Origin: Candidatus Limnocylindrales bacterium
GTDB taxonomy: Bacteria; Moduliflexota; Moduliflexia; Moduliflexales; JAUQPW01
Assembly (NCBI GenBank): GCA_035559535.1
Contig: DATMBG010000021.1
Span: 124,001-188,000, forward strand
Direction: 5' to 3'
DNA length: 64,000 bases
Shown piece by piece: positions 45,096 through 54,671 of this stretch. A program made the translations under genes and the position numbers. Below the pieces are notes generated by a model. That model saw only the letters and a list, made by a program, of their open reading frames with translations, ran no database searches and was not told the DNA's origin. The stretch's first letter is position 1. Each line of letters starts with the position of its first letter.

Positions 45096-45947
45096 CTAGA
45101 TAACGTCGGCAAACCGCTTCTCCATACGACGAAAATAATACGCACCACTGACCAGCAGGAGTATCGATACCCATATTGAGACAACCAGCAGGGCCCCGGG
45201 AGGGTTGGCCCCCAGTAAAACCCAGCGAAAACCCTCTACCACACCTACCATGGGATTCAGACCGTATAAAGTTCGCCAGGGCTCGGAGAGAAGGCTGCTG
45301 GGATAAACCACCGGGGTGGCAAACATCCAGAATTGGATTAAGAAAGGGACCACATAACGGACATCTCGATATTCTACGTTTAGTGCAGAAAGCCAGGTAC
45401 CTGTTCCCAATGCGGTTATCAAAGCCAACAGTAGAAAAAAGGGTAATAATAAAATTTCCAGAGTCGGCCACACGCTATAATAGATCATCATCCCCAGCAG
45501 AACGGTAAAGGCAATGGCAAAATCTATCACCCCGGAGAGGACACTGGAAATAGGGATAATCAGGCGGGGAAAATAGACCTTACTGATTAAGTTGGAACTA
45601 CCGATCAGGCTATTGGAAGCCTGATGAAGGGAATGGGCAAAATAATTCCAGGGCAACAGGGCAGCATAACTAAAGAGGGGATAAGGAATTCCATCGGAGG
45701 GAATCTTAGCCAGGTGGCCAAAGAAAAGGGAGAATATCACCATACTAAAGAACGGCTGAATTACGGCCCAGGCCGCTCCCAAGAGGGTCTGTTTGTAACG
45801 TACTTTGATATCCCGCCAGGTTAGAAAATAGAGCAGCTCTCGATATTCCCACAACTCACCCAGCTTGAGGGAAACCCACCCTTTGGAAGGTTTGATGATA
45901 ATGACAGGTAAGGAAGTCATGGGTAATTTTTCATTTTTTATTGACAT
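45096..45947 (-). CDS. wzm: Wzm-type ABC-2 polysaccharide export permease
   Basis: A 283-residue inner-membrane permease with six helices. It begins with a cytoplasmic amphipathic part followed by WRDIKVRYKQTLLGAAWAVI, the conserved entry motif of ABC-2 exporters, and ends LLVSGAYYFRRMEKRFADVI, also typical. It pairs with the Wzt-like ATPase directly downstream. A length of 260-290 residues is normal. Confidence 0.94.
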   Translation of the reverse strand: MSIKNEKLPMTSLPVIIIKPSKGWVSLKLGELWEYRELLYFLTWRDIKVRYKQTLLGAAWAVIQPFFSMVIFSLFFGHLAKIPSDGIPYPLFSYAALLPWNYFAHSLHQASNSLIGSSNLISKVYFPRLIIPISSVLSGVIDFAIAFTVLLGMMIYYSVWPTLEILLLPFFLLLALITALGTGTWLSALNVEYRDVRYVVPFLIQFWMFATPVVYPSSLLSEPWRTLYGLNPMVGVVEGFRWVLLGANPPGALLVVSIWVSILLLVSGAYYFRRMEKRFADVI

Positions 45948-46545
45948 CTATGGGAAAACCGATAAACGGTTAAATTGAATCCAGCCTGATAACATGGCTT
46001 CGCCCTTTAGCTTACAGAATCCGTTTTCTAAAACCTCCAGATTCCCAGGACCTGTACGCAGAGAAACTTAAAACTACCCTTTAAAAACATTCCGCCCTTG
46101 CTTCTCAAGTCCGTATCGGTTTAGCAGGTAAATCTCTCTAAATTCCCTTCCAGGAGGAATATAAGGATATCTCCTCTCGAAAGTTTCCCTTTGAGGGGGT
46201 TAAGAGGTTTGACCTCGCCGGCTAATCGGTACGGCTGGTTACTTCCTTTAAAATCTGTTTCAAAAAAGACCGGAATGTCCAATTGTAAAAGAGCTTGCAA
46301 GCCACAAGCCATCTTACTTCTGGCCGGGTTTATTTGCAATCATTACCGGGTCCGATCTTTTATCCGGGTCGTCAAATTTTCATCTCCCAAGTTTTTGTAT
46401 CAATTTGGATCATTGTACCAAAATGAAAGACTGTTCCCATACCCGGTCGATATGGAAATATGGTATGAAGGCTAGGGATCACCCCTCCCCGTATGCAGGG
46501 AAGGGTGGTACAGACGCTTGTAGGGCAGGGGTCTTCTTTCCCCCT
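45948..46545. other. 598-bp gap between DegT and Wzm genes
   Basis: I see no confident gene. Short open frames exist on both strands (for example about 46121-46339 on minus and 46191-46475 on plus), but neither has a ribosome binding site or recognisable sequence. Near 46485-46510 lies CCCTCCCCGTATGCAGGGAA, a small GC-rich inverted repeat resembling the TATGC words in the 41.5-kb element. It lies just downstream of the DegT stop and may stabilise or end that mRNA. Confidence 0.4.
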
Positions 46546-47703
46546 TTACCCCAGAACCTTTTTTAGGGCCTTGATGACATCTTCTACATCCTCATCGGTA
46601 AGCTTAGGAGAAAGGGGAAGGGAAAGGGTTCGTTCTCCAATATACTCAGCATTGGGGAAGTCTCCCGGTTTATATCCGAAAGCTTGTCGGTAGTAGGGAT
46701 GTAAATGAAGGGCCGTATAATGGACGCCGGTTCCGATATTTTCCTGGATGAGTTCGTTTAAAACCTGATCCCGAGATTTTTTTATGCGATCGATGTGGAG
46801 AAGGACGGTATAAAGATGACGGGCATGGATCATGTAAGGTTCCACCGGAGCCGGAAGGGTCAGGGGTAATTCTGCCAGGGCCTCATCATAACGTTTCCAG
46901 ATTTCGTTACGCCGGAGGAGGTTTTCTTCCACCCGTCGGAGTTGATGGATGCCCAAAGCAGCCTGAAGGTCCATCATGTTATACTTGAACCCCGGAAAGA
47001 CCACCTGATAATGTTTATAACCCTCATCGGAGAAGCGCTTCCAGGCATCCTTGGTCATTCCGTGAAGTCCATACATCTTGATTTTGTCGGCATAGGATTC
47101 ATGACGGGTGGTGACCATGCCTCCTTCCCCTGTGATCACATTTTTGGTAACATAGAAACTGAAACAGGTTATATCGCCGATGTTACCGATTTTTTTCCCT
47201 TTATACCATCCTTCAATGCAATGGGCGGCATCTTCAATCACCAATAAACCATATCGTTGGGCAAGCTCCAGAATAGGATCCATCTCGCAGGGACGACCTG
47301 CAAAGTGTACCGGTAAAATGGCTTTAGTTCGGGGTGTGATGGCTTTTTGAATCCGGTCCGGATCTATATTGAGGGTTTTTCGCTCTACATCTACAAAGAC
47401 CGGCCTGGCTCCGGTATGGACAATGGCATTGGCCGTGGCACAGAACGTCATAGGGGTTGTGATGACTTCATCCCCGGGGCCTATGCCGGAGACCAGCATG
47501 GAAAGATGGAGGGCCGCTGTACAAGAATTCAAGGCTATGGCATAAGGGGCTCCTATGTAGGCCTTAAATTCTTTCTCAAACCGATCCACCTTGGGGCCTG
47601 TCCCCAACCAGCCAGACCGAAGGCTGTCCACTACTTCGGCAATTTCCTCTTCTCTGATATCGGGACTTCCAAATACTAAAAATGAGTTTCTAACCGGAGC
47701 CAC
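46546..47703 (-). CDS. DegT/DnrJ/EryC1 PLP-dependent sugar aminotransferase
   Basis: A 385-residue nucleotide-sugar aminotransferase: YAIALNSCTAALHLSMLVSG, VIEDAAHCIEGWYKG and CFSFYVTKNVITGEGGMVTT, with the PLP-Lys in VTKN. Start is a GTG at 47703 with GAGAGG five bases upstream. It follows the antiterminator gene by 33 bases and precedes the Wzm/Wzt exporter, so its product may belong to the chain exported by that ABC system. Regiochemistry is not assignable. Confidence 0.9.
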   Translation of the reverse strand: MAPVRNSFLVFGSPDIREEEIAEVVDSLRSGWLGTGPKVDRFEKEFKAYIGAPYAIALNSCTAALHLSMLVSGIGPGDEVITTPMTFCATANAIVHTGARPVFVDVERKTLNIDPDRIQKAITPRTKAILPVHFAGRPCEMDPILELAQRYGLLVIEDAAHCIEGWYKGKKIGNIGDITCFSFYVTKNVITGEGGMVTTRHESYADKIKMYGLHGMTKDAWKRFSDEGYKHYQVVFPGFKYNMMDLQAALGIHQLRRVEENLLRRNEIWKRYDEALAELPLTLPAPVEPYMIHARHLYTVLLHIDRIKKSRDQVLNELIQENIGTGVHYTALHLHPYYRQAFGYKPGDFPNAEYIGERTLSLPLSPKLTDEDVEDVIKALKKVLG

Positions 47704-47736
47704 AAAAACCTCTCCCCTCCAAACCTTTCCCCTTTT

Positions 47737-48252
47737 TTAAGAAACTGGCTCTACATCGGCGGCATCTATTTCCATAGCAGCCGATTGCTGAATAAGATCC
47801 ACCGAAATAACCAGACGGAACTTTCTCCTTTTTTCCATAAGAATCCCTTCCACACCTGCCAGAGGTCCTCTCTTGACACGAACCCGTTGCCCTTCTTTGA
47901 AATAAGGAACCGGATCATATTTTAAACCGCTGGTAATCATCCGCTGAATCGCGGAAATCTGTTCTTCAGGAATCGGAACCGGTCCTTCATGAAATCCAAC
48001 AATCTGAACCACACCGACAGTGGTTAAAATTTTCAATTTGTCCAGGAGCGGGAAATAGCCAAAAATATATCCCGGAAAGAGAGGAAAACTGACTAACTTT
48101 TTTCGATCTTTCCAATATCTTAATTTTTCTACCAACGGTAGGAAATGGACAATGTTTTTCTTTTCAAACTGCTCTTTTACCTTATGTTCATGACGAGATC
48201 TGGTATGAATAGCATACCAGTGAGGGTTTTCTAAAAGATTCCTTTGTATCAT
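47737..48252 (-). CDS. NusG-like antiterminator (UpxY/RfaH type)
   Basis: A 171-residue NusG paralogue. It has an NGN domain (WYAIHTRSRHEHKVKEQFEK, then FPLFPGYIFGYFPL) and a C-terminal KOW segment (FKEGQRVRVKRGPLAGVEGI). Such specialised NusG proteins at the head of capsule loci let RNA polymerase read through long operons. Given the length of this locus that role is likely, but no ops-like element was identified. The ATG at 48252 is chosen; a GTG at 48309 would add residues that are not NusG-like. Confidence 0.88.
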   Translation of the reverse strand: MIQRNLLENPHWYAIHTRSRHEHKVKEQFEKKNIVHFLPLVEKLRYWKDRKKLVSFPLFPGYIFGYFPLLDKLKILTTVGVVQIVGFHEGPVPIPEEQISAIQRMITSGLKYDPVPYFKEGQRVRVKRGPLAGVEGILMEKRRKFRLVISVDLIQQSAAMEIDAADVEPVS

Positions 48253-48357
48253 ACTTTCTTTGAATTCTAATTTACGATAAAACCCAACGATAAGACCTGA
48301 TACTGACACCTATGCCGGATAGCCCCGGCTTTTCAAATCCAGAACTACCTGCAACAT

Positions 48358-48385
48358 GTACGGGCGTAAGGCCTTACGCCCCTAC
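48358..48385. repeat. GTAGGGGC palindromic repeat, copy 3
   Basis: A 28-base near-palindrome with arms GTACGGGCGTAAGG and CCTTACGCCCCTAC, differing by one base in 14 pairs. It lies about 20 bases after the stop of the FecR-domain gene and 105 bases before the antiterminator start, so it would form a hairpin between two co-directional genes. Confidence 0.88.
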
Positions 48386-48405
48386 CCACCTGTTGACAGG
48401 ACTTC

Positions 48406-49719
48406 TCACGGGGACACCGGTGTGGGGGTTGGAGGGGGCAGCGGAGTAGGGGTTGGAGTTGGAACAGGACCTGGTCCTGCCGAGCTGACAACCAGGGTTA
48501 CCACTGCGATGGCGGTTTTACCTCCGTTATCCGTTCCAGAAATCGTTATGGCATAAGTTCCCCCTGAGGTTGTAGGAGAAGTCGTAATAAGGAGCTGAAG
48601 TTGGGCATTTCCGGCCCCACCCGTAGGGGATACAGGATTTTCGGTAAAGGCGCCTGTTGTATCCGGTGGGAGTCCTGTCACACTTAAAAGAGCCGAATTA
48701 CTGGAACCTGTAAATCCGGCCACAACATTATAAAAAGTAGAACCTCCGGCTTGAACCGTTCGGATGGGGGGGGCTGCAAGAAGGGCAAAACCCGGACTAA
48801 AAGTCGGGTTCGTAAGCTGTGAATCCCTGAAACCTCCTGCAGGAATTGGTTCACCTGGAGGATTTGAATGAACGCCAATTCGGAGCCCACCCGGGGGGAT
48901 AACGCCTGAGGTCCCATCGGGATTTGTAATTTCGATGGTTCCTTCAAGGGTGCGAATAATTAAAGTTTCACAATCAGAACGAACTTCCACTGCATTGCCA
49001 CCGTGAAGTTTAACCCCAGGAGTATTTACCCCGAGAAACTGGAATTGCATCTCACCACTCAAAACTTCAGTGGTCACCACCGTCTCAATATTTGAAAGAT
49101 CCGTCCTTGTGAATAAAACCTCCTGGCCCTCTCCTGATCGGGTAGAGAGTATTTCCCCGCAGAGAGGTACGTACACTTCAGTATTTCCGCTGAGAAATCG
49201 GACCCTTATGGTCCCTTCAAGGACCATGACTTCGGTTTTAGAAGATCCTTTGGGCTTCCGAACTTCCATCTCTGATAGTTCGACACCTGCAACGGCCGTA
49301 TCCGTCTCAATTTCATGAATGGTCCTGGTGTAATTTACCGATTTTTGAACTCGAGTCCGTACAACTCCCCACCATAACTTAAAACGGGACATGCGCTCAG
49401 ATTCAGAGATCTGGAGCTGACTGATTTCCAGTCTGGTATGATCCTTCAGATCTAGAGTACTTCCATCACTTAATGTTAACTTGGCTCTGGACCCAGAGCC
49501 TGTTTGAATATGATCTCCTTCCCCTAAAACCATGCCCGGTTCAGCCGAAATCCAATTCCCCTGGTCCTGGGGCAGGACTTCCACCTTCCCGGTAAAGTCC
49601 GTTAATAGAGCCGTCGACCCGGCAGAAACCGTTGATAAAGCCATGGATCCGCAAAACAGGAAAAAAACCGACCCGACACTTAACCCTTTAAAGAATCCAA
49701 ATCGAGATAGAAATTCCAT
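48406..49719 (-). CDS. Secreted FecR-domain protein with Ig-like domain and Pro/Thr tail
   Basis: A 437-residue exported protein. A signal peptide ends near STVSAGS. Residues about 35-170 are a FecR domain: GKVEVLPQDQGNWISAEPG, HIQTGSGSRAKLTLSDGST, ETDTAVAGVELSEMEV. A second beta-rich stretch contains TEVMVLEGTIRVRF. Around residues 320-410 is a cadherin/Ig-like fold (GGTYAITISGTDNGGKTAI). The end is a repetitive PTPTPTPLPP tail. No sigma/anti-sigma partner is nearby, so it is probably a structural or anchoring protein instead of a regulator. It follows the beta-barrel gene. Confidence 0.8.
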   Translation of the reverse strand: MEFLSRFGFFKGLSVGSVFFLFCGSMALSTVSAGSTALLTDFTGKVEVLPQDQGNWISAEPGMVLGEGDHIQTGSGSRAKLTLSDGSTLDLKDHTRLEISQLQISESERMSRFKLWWGVVRTRVQKSVNYTRTIHEIETDTAVAGVELSEMEVRKPKGSSKTEVMVLEGTIRVRFLSGNTEVYVPLCGEILSTRSGEGQEVLFTRTDLSNIETVVTTEVLSGEMQFQFLGVNTPGVKLHGGNAVEVRSDCETLIIRTLEGTIEITNPDGTSGVIPPGGLRIGVHSNPPGEPIPAGGFRDSQLTNPTFSPGFALLAAPPIRTVQAGGSTFYNVVAGFTGSSNSALLSVTGLPPDTTGAFTENPVSPTGGAGNAQLQLLITTSPTTSGGTYAITISGTDNGGKTAIAVVTLVVSSAGPGPVPTPTPTPLPPPTPTPVSP

Positions 49720-49791
49720 AATTACCCTGCCACCTTAAAGATTCCGAGATGTAAAACATAAAAACACACTTTAACCTTTGAGTACCACTCC

Positions 49792-51291
49792 TCAGAAGGT
49801 TGCCCGGCTAAAGATGTTGAACCGATTAACATTATAATCGTCGATATCAAAATTAGAGTTATTATCGACAAACTCATAGCCTATATTGATCGAGAGATAT
49901 CGGGTTAAGGAATAGCCTACACCTACATTAAAAGTCTGAGTGGTATCTTCCCGGTCTCCTCGAGTCGGGTCAAAGAAGATCTCACTGAAAAATTGCCTGT
50001 TGGCAATTTTATATCCTCCGAAGGTCCGTATCCTTTGAGTAATCATATACTCGATATCTCCTGCAAATCCTATGCTGTTTGCAGTATCATTACCCGTAGC
50101 AATACCGGGTACAGTAGCCGGAGTTTGAATCAGCTCCCGAGTCTCATGGAGATAATTAAGGGCCAGGCTCGCTCGGGCATTGTCCCCGAGTCGTAAAACA
50201 AGCCTACTTCTGATATCATCGGTTTCCAGGGTCTCTCCGAAATCATTTTCACTGAAAAAGCGGTCGTAGGTAAGAGCCAGGCTAGAACTTGCCGTGATAT
50301 TGAAATTCAACCCGAAGTTTGCTGCAAACCCACTGCGATCCCTCTGATCAATCCTCTGAACCTGTCCTGTAGTTGGATCTACAAACTCAACTGCCGAGAA
50401 GGAGTTAGTTTCAAATCCAATTTTGGCAAGACCACTCAATCTTGGAGAGAGTTTAAAATTAACCCCACCGGTCAAACGCTGACGGGTAACATCAGCCCGG
50501 GTTCTCGGATCCACAATCTCATTGGGTTTGGGTTCTTCACGGAGAAGTCGGGAAATATTATAATCCGTTACCAACGTTAATCTGGGGTTAAGGATATAAC
50601 CAAAATTAAAGACCCCTCCATGGGATTGACTGTTCGAGACCACCTGGGTCGTCTCGGTCACCAGGGGGGTTGACGTAAGCTGGACGGTATTTTTGGTATA
50701 ATCTATCCGCCTATAACTATATCCGGCATCGAAGAAGGTCCGTTTGGTATCTATAATTCGATAAGAAGGGGTGATTTGAAATTCATTCCGAAAGGTTTTA
50801 TTACCGGGAAGGAGGGCCTGGGTGGTATCAATAGGAACCGTAGTCAGGTTTTCTTTAATGTTAATGGTAAGTCGCTTGAAATAGGCACGCTTACCTACAT
50901 CAGCTTTTAATTCCAGGGTATGGATAAATTGATCATTCTCATCGTTATCGGCATAATTTTGATAATCCATTCGATACCCAAGACCGAGGGTAAGGAACTG
51001 AGTTATATCCACATCTAAACCGACTCCTGTAGATAAATTAAAAATCGAATCATCCTTACTTTTTGCGTTGATGGGAAGAGATTCTCCATCAGAAAGAAGA
51101 AAAACGTTATCATCGAAGGTCTCTCGGACCTCGACAAAGGGGGTTAACCGGGATCTTGAGGAAAGCTCGAAGGCCAAAGCATCTGGGGAAAGAAAAATAA
51201 GCCCGACTATGATGATCAAGCCACTTCCGAGTACCTTTTTTAACGCCTTTGGAAAACGCTGATTACCTGGAGTACTGAGATTCTGATTCAT
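49792..51291 (-). CDS. Outer-membrane beta-barrel protein of an exopolysaccharide locus
   Basis: A 499-residue exported protein. A signal peptide (hydrophobic GLIIIVGLIFLSPDALAFEL) is followed by about 16-20 amphipathic strands with alternating residues, for example FLTLGLGYRMDYQNYADND and RLTLVTDYNISRLL, and it ends in an aromatic residue (FSRATF), as outer-membrane barrels do. It resembles the BBP2-type barrel proteins of exopolysaccharide clusters. The ATG has GGAGG about 7 bases upstream. It is the first gene of the minus-strand locus and likely the outer-membrane exit or anchor; function is inferred from position. Confidence 0.82.
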   Translation of the reverse strand: MNQNLSTPGNQRFPKALKKVLGSGLIIIVGLIFLSPDALAFELSSRSRLTPFVEVRETFDDNVFLLSDGESLPINAKSKDDSIFNLSTGVGLDVDITQFLTLGLGYRMDYQNYADNDENDQFIHTLELKADVGKRAYFKRLTINIKENLTTVPIDTTQALLPGNKTFRNEFQITPSYRIIDTKRTFFDAGYSYRRIDYTKNTVQLTSTPLVTETTQVVSNSQSHGGVFNFGYILNPRLTLVTDYNISRLLREEPKPNEIVDPRTRADVTRQRLTGGVNFKLSPRLSGLAKIGFETNSFSAVEFVDPTTGQVQRIDQRDRSGFAANFGLNFNITASSSLALTYDRFFSENDFGETLETDDIRSRLVLRLGDNARASLALNYLHETRELIQTPATVPGIATGNDTANSIGFAGDIEYMITQRIRTFGGYKIANRQFFSEIFFDPTRGDREDTTQTFNVGVGYSLTRYLSINIGYEFVDNNSNFDIDDYNVNRFNIFSRATF

Positions 51292-51384
51292 GAGGATCCT
51301 CCGATTATAAATTAAAAATCTAGACCGGCTGCCATCTAAGGGCCTGGAAGAACAAAAAGATAAAGCGATAAAAAATTACTCCTT

Positions 51385-51415
51385 ATTTTAATGGAATTTT
51401 TCAGGGATTTGTCAA
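51385..51415 (-). promoter_or_regulatory. Candidate sigma-70-type promoter for the polysaccharide locus
   Basis: The minus strand has TTGACA (51410-51415) and TAAAAT (51385-51390), separated by 19 bases, or TTAAAA at 18. It is about 95 bases before the barrel-protein ATG. The context AACTTGACAA is shared with the promoters proposed near 5265 and 57194. Confidence 0.5.
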
Positions 51416-51776
51416 GTTAAAAAACGAGAAGTCAGTTTTCAGGATCTTGGTTAAACCTGTTTCAACAGGACCCCTTTGACCTCTTGGTCTTCAACATTAA
51501 AACCAAAGTTAAAAAGGCTTTACATAAAGCCTGTTGTTATGTTTTCCCCTTGACTTTTCCAGTTCTGTTCTTTATGATAATGATATTCCTGAATGGTTGC
51601 TATTTGCTTTGCTGTTTGCTTTCACCCCCGCCCTCTCTCCCGAAGCTTCAGGGGAAGGGTTGGAGACCTGGGGGCCAGGATAAGGCTTGACTGAGCATGC
51701 AACCCTCTGCTTCATCTCTCCTTCTCCCTTTCCGGACGCTTCAGGAGAGGGGGAGCGAGGACATAGCTGTCGGGTT

Positions 51777-51952
51777 ACGCTGAAAAGCCCCGCCAGGGGC
51801 GAACGGTTGATAGCCCCATGTAAGTCGAGGGATTCAGTCATTCAGAATTTTTTCAAGCTTCCGAAGGAAGCCCCCCTTTCCTCTATATCCCTCCGCATGC
51901 GAGGGGAATTGGGGAGCGGCCTGTTAAACAGGTCGCCCCGCCGGGGCTAACC
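51777..51952. repeat. AGCCCCG dispersed element, copy 2 (longest)
   Basis: A 176-bp element. The left end CTGAAAAGCCCCGCCAGGGG and the right end GGTCGCCCCGCCGGGGC are roughly inverted copies of each other. A central 55-bp insertion with CCCTCCGCATGCGAGGGG distinguishes it from copy 1. The other copies are at 41751 and 56341. Confidence 0.82.
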
Positions 51953-52106
51953 GAATTGTCAACCGGGGACGGTTAACCTACTTATCCTGGCGCGTATGGG
52001 GAGCGAGGGGGTGAGGGTAGATCCTAAAAAAATTAAAAATTTTAGAAACTAACGAAATTAGAGATTATAAAAAAAAATAAAAAGATTGAAAACAGGAGAG
52101 AGGTGC

Positions 52107-54605
52107 ATGGAAGCCCATTACGATTTTAAACGAATTGAAAGTAAATGGCAGAAAATCTGGGAGGAGACCAAGCAGTACAAGACCGAGCGTGATCCGCAGA
52201 AACCGAAGTATTATTGCCTGGAGATGTTTCCGTATCCTTCTGGAAGAATTCATATGGGGCACGTCCGGAACTATAGCATTGGAGATGTCATAGCCCGTTA
52301 TAAAATGATGCAGGGCTATAATGTGCTCCATCCTATGGGTTGGGATGCCTTCGGAATGCCCGCAGAAAATGCTGCCATTCAACATCGTGTACATCCAGCA
52401 ACCTGGACTCGGGAAAACATTGCTTATATGAAAAAGCAATTGAAGTCCATGGGAATCAGCTATGATTGGGATCGGGAACTGGCTACCTGTGACCTTATCT
52501 ATTATAAATGGCAGCAATGGCTCTTTCTAAAAATGTATGAACGCGGGTTGGTGTATCGAAAGAAATCCTTCGTAAACTGGTGTGAGAGCTGTCAAACGGT
52601 TTTGGCCAACGAACAGGCAGAAGGAGGAGTTTGCTGGCGGTGTGGAACCCAGGTAATCCAGAAGGAGCTGGAACAGTGGTTTTTTAAAATTACCGATTAT
52701 GCCGAAGAGCTGCTGGCATATTGTGACAAATTGACAGGCTGGCCGGAACGGGTTCTGACCATGCAACGGAATTGGATTGGAAAGAGCTACGGCGCCCAGG
52801 TTAAGTTTCCACTGGCCGACCGACCTGGTTTCATCGAGATCTTCACGACCCGACCGGATACCCTTTACGGTGCAACCTTCATGGTTCTGGCTCCGGAACA
52901 TCCTTTGGTTCGAGAGCTCACCCAGGGAACTCCACAGGAAAAGCCGGTTATGGAGTTTGTGGACCGAATCCTGAAACAGGATAAAAAGGTGCGTACAGCC
53001 GAAGAGGTGGTTAAAGAAGGAATTTTTACAGGGCAATATGCGATAAACCCCCTCACCCAAGAGCGAATTCCCATTTGGGTAGCCAATTTTGTTTTGATCG
53101 AGTACGGAACCGGAGCGATTATGTCGGTTCCAACCCACGATCAAAGGGATTTTGAGTTTGCCAAAAAATACGGGCTGCCGTTACGGGTCGTCATTCAAAA
53201 ACCGGATGGTTCTTTATCTGAGGAAACCATGACAGAAGCCTATGTGGGTGAAGGAATTATGGTTAACTCCGGCCCCTTCACCGGTCTTTCAAGCACCGAA
53301 GGAAAGGAAAAAATAACCAAATACCTGGAAGAAAAGGGGATCGGTAAGCAGGCCACGACCTATCGATTGCGAGATTGGGGAATCTCCCGACAGCGCTATT
53401 GGGGAAATCCCATTCCCATGATCCATTGTAAAACCTGTGGCATTGTTCCGGTTCCTTATGAAGACCTGCCGGTGGTTCTTCCAGAAGAAGGGGTTCAATT
53501 TACGGGAAGAGAAGGTAACCCGCTGGATCATGTTCCGGAGTTTGTCAATACCCTATGCCCTCGCTGTAAAGAACCGGCCCGACGAGAAACGGATACCATG
53601 GATACCTTTGTGGATTCTTCCTGGTATTATATGCGCTATACCTGCCCGCAGTACGATAAAGGACCTCTAGATTTGGAACAGGTTAATTACTGGCTACCGG
53701 TGGATCAGTATATCGGGGGTATCGAACATGCGGTACTGCATTTGCTCTACTCTCGCTTCTTTACCAAAGTCCTGCGAGATATGGGCCTGCTGAAAGTGGA
53801 TGAACCCTTCACGCGTTTACTCACCCAGGGTATGGTCCTTAAAGATGGGGCCGCCATGTCTAAATCTAAAGGAAATATTGTGGACCCGGATGAGCAAATC
53901 AATAAGTACGGTGCAGATACGGCGCGACTCTTTATCCTGTTTGCAGCTCCTCCGGAGAAAGAGATTGATTGGAATGATCAGGCTGTTGAAGGCGCGTTTC
54001 GATTCCTGAACCGGGTCTGGCGCATGGTATATAACCATATAGACTCCCTCCAACAGGTTAAGGAAGGAGTTATTGAACTCCAGAAGCTTTCCGGGCCCTC
54101 TCGGGAACTTTATCGCTGGACCCATAAAACGATTAAAAAGGTTACCGAGGACATAGAAGATCGCTTTCATTTCAATACGGCTATCAGTGCCGTCATGGAG
54201 CTGGTCAATACCATCTATCAATTTGAAGTGCCTCAACAAGAAGGAGAGGAACGAGATCAGGCCCTGAGGGTTCTGCGAGAAGCTATAAAGGCGGTTATTC
54301 TGTTACTGGGTCCTTTTACGCCCCATATTACCGAAGAGCTCTGGCACGAGCTGGGGTATACCACCAGCCTGTTCAGCGAACCATGGCCGACTTATAATGA
54401 AGAAGCCCTCAAAGAAGATCAAATCTTGATCGTGGTTCAAGTTAACGGAAAAGTTCGCAGTCGAATTACCGTGCCGGCCACCGCTTCAGGAGATGAGGTT
54501 AAGAAAGTCGCTCTAGGCGATGAAAAAGTCAAAAAATTCATGGAAGGAAAGCCCGCCAAAAACATCGTGGTTGTTCCAGGAAAGCTGATTAATATTGTAA
54601 CGTAG
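52107..54605 (+). CDS. leuS: Leucyl-tRNA synthetase
   Basis: An 832-residue class-I aminoacyl-tRNA synthetase charging tRNA-Leu. The HIGH motif is the HMGH in [16 protein letters not shown] (about residues 40-55). A first zinc knuckle is CESCQTVL with CWRCG (about 158-180). The editing domain includes [20 protein letters not shown] second zinc pair is CKTCG (about 440) and CPRCK (about 484). KMSKS appears as AMSKSKGN at about 584. The length is within the normal range. ATG at 52107 is preceded by AGGAGAGAGG; a TTG at 52086 is not needed. Confidence 0.98.
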   Translation: MEAHYDFKRIESKWQKIWEETKQYKTERDPQKPKYYCLEMFPYPSGRIHMGHVRNYSIGDVIARYKMMQGYNVLHPMGWDAFGMPAENAAIQHRVHPATWTRENIAYMKKQLKSMGISYDWDRELATCDLIYYKWQQWLFLKMYERGLVYRKKSFVNWCESCQTVLANEQAEGGVCWRCGTQVIQKELEQWFFKITDYAEELLAYCDKLTGWPERVLTMQRNWIGKSYGAQVKFPLADRPGFIEIFTTRPDTLYGATFMVLAPEHPLVRELTQGTPQEKPVMEFVDRILKQDKKVRTAEEVVKEGIFTGQYAINPLTQERIPIWVANFVLIEYGTGAIMSVPTHDQRDFEFAKKYGLPLRVVIQKPDGSLSEETMTEAYVGEGIMVNSGPFTGLSSTEGKEKITKYLEEKGIGKQATTYRLRDWGISRQRYWGNPIPMIHCKTCGIVPVPYEDLPVVLPEEGVQFTGREGNPLDHVPEFVNTLCPRCKEPARRETDTMDTFVDSSWYYMRYTCPQYDKGPLDLEQVNYWLPVDQYIGGIEHAVLHLLYSRFFTKVLRDMGLLKVDEPFTRLLTQGMVLKDGAAMSKSKGNIVDPDEQINKYGADTARLFILFAAPPEKEIDWNDQAVEGAFRFLNRVWRMVYNHIDSLQQVKEGVIELQKLSGPSRELYRWTHKTIKKVTEDIEDRFHFNTAISAVMELVNTIYQFEVPQQEGEERDQALRVLREAIKAVILLLGPFTPHITEELWHELGYTTSLFSEPWPTYNEEALKEDQILIVVQVNGKVRSRITVPATASGDEVKKVALGDEKVKKFMEGKPAKNIVVVPGKLINIVT

Positions 54606-54628
54606 GAAACTCTTTCTATTTAACCATC

Positions 54629-54660
54629 AAAAACCCGTTTTCCCTGGAAAACGGGTTTTT
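54629..54660 (+). terminator. Rho-independent terminator-like hairpin after leuS
   Basis: A perfect inverted repeat, AAAAACCCGTTTTCC, loop CT, GGAAAACGGGTTTTT, ends in a T-run on the plus strand and lies 24 bases after the leuS stop. It is also symmetrical on the other strand. The lptE start follows only 12 bases later. Confidence 0.85.
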
Positions 54661-54671
54661 CACAAGCTTAT

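Larger units (their letters stand above)
51292..52106. other. 815-bp divergent gap with promoter and repeats
   Basis: This gap separates the minus-strand polysaccharide locus from plus-strand leuS. It holds a promoter candidate for the barrel gene (51385-51415), a block of CT/GA-rich words at 51620-51760, the AGCCCCG element at 51777, and an AT-rich stretch (52020-52095) that probably holds the leuS promoter, although no clear -35/-10 pair is visible there. Small open frames in the repeats have no support. Confidence 0.5.

Noticed and set aside
46191-46475. Small plus-strand open frame in the 46-kb gap
   Set aside because: No ribosome binding site, no recognised motif and an overlapping minus-strand frame of equal quality; treated as chance.
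48252-48309. Search for an ops/JUMPstart element near the NusG-like gene
   Set aside because: No GGCGGTAGCGTG-like sequence was recognised in the upstream region; absence by eye is not proof.
51480-51950. Small open frames in the repeat block upstream of leuS
   Set aside because: They are composed of repeat sequence and low-complexity words and lack ribosome binding sites.
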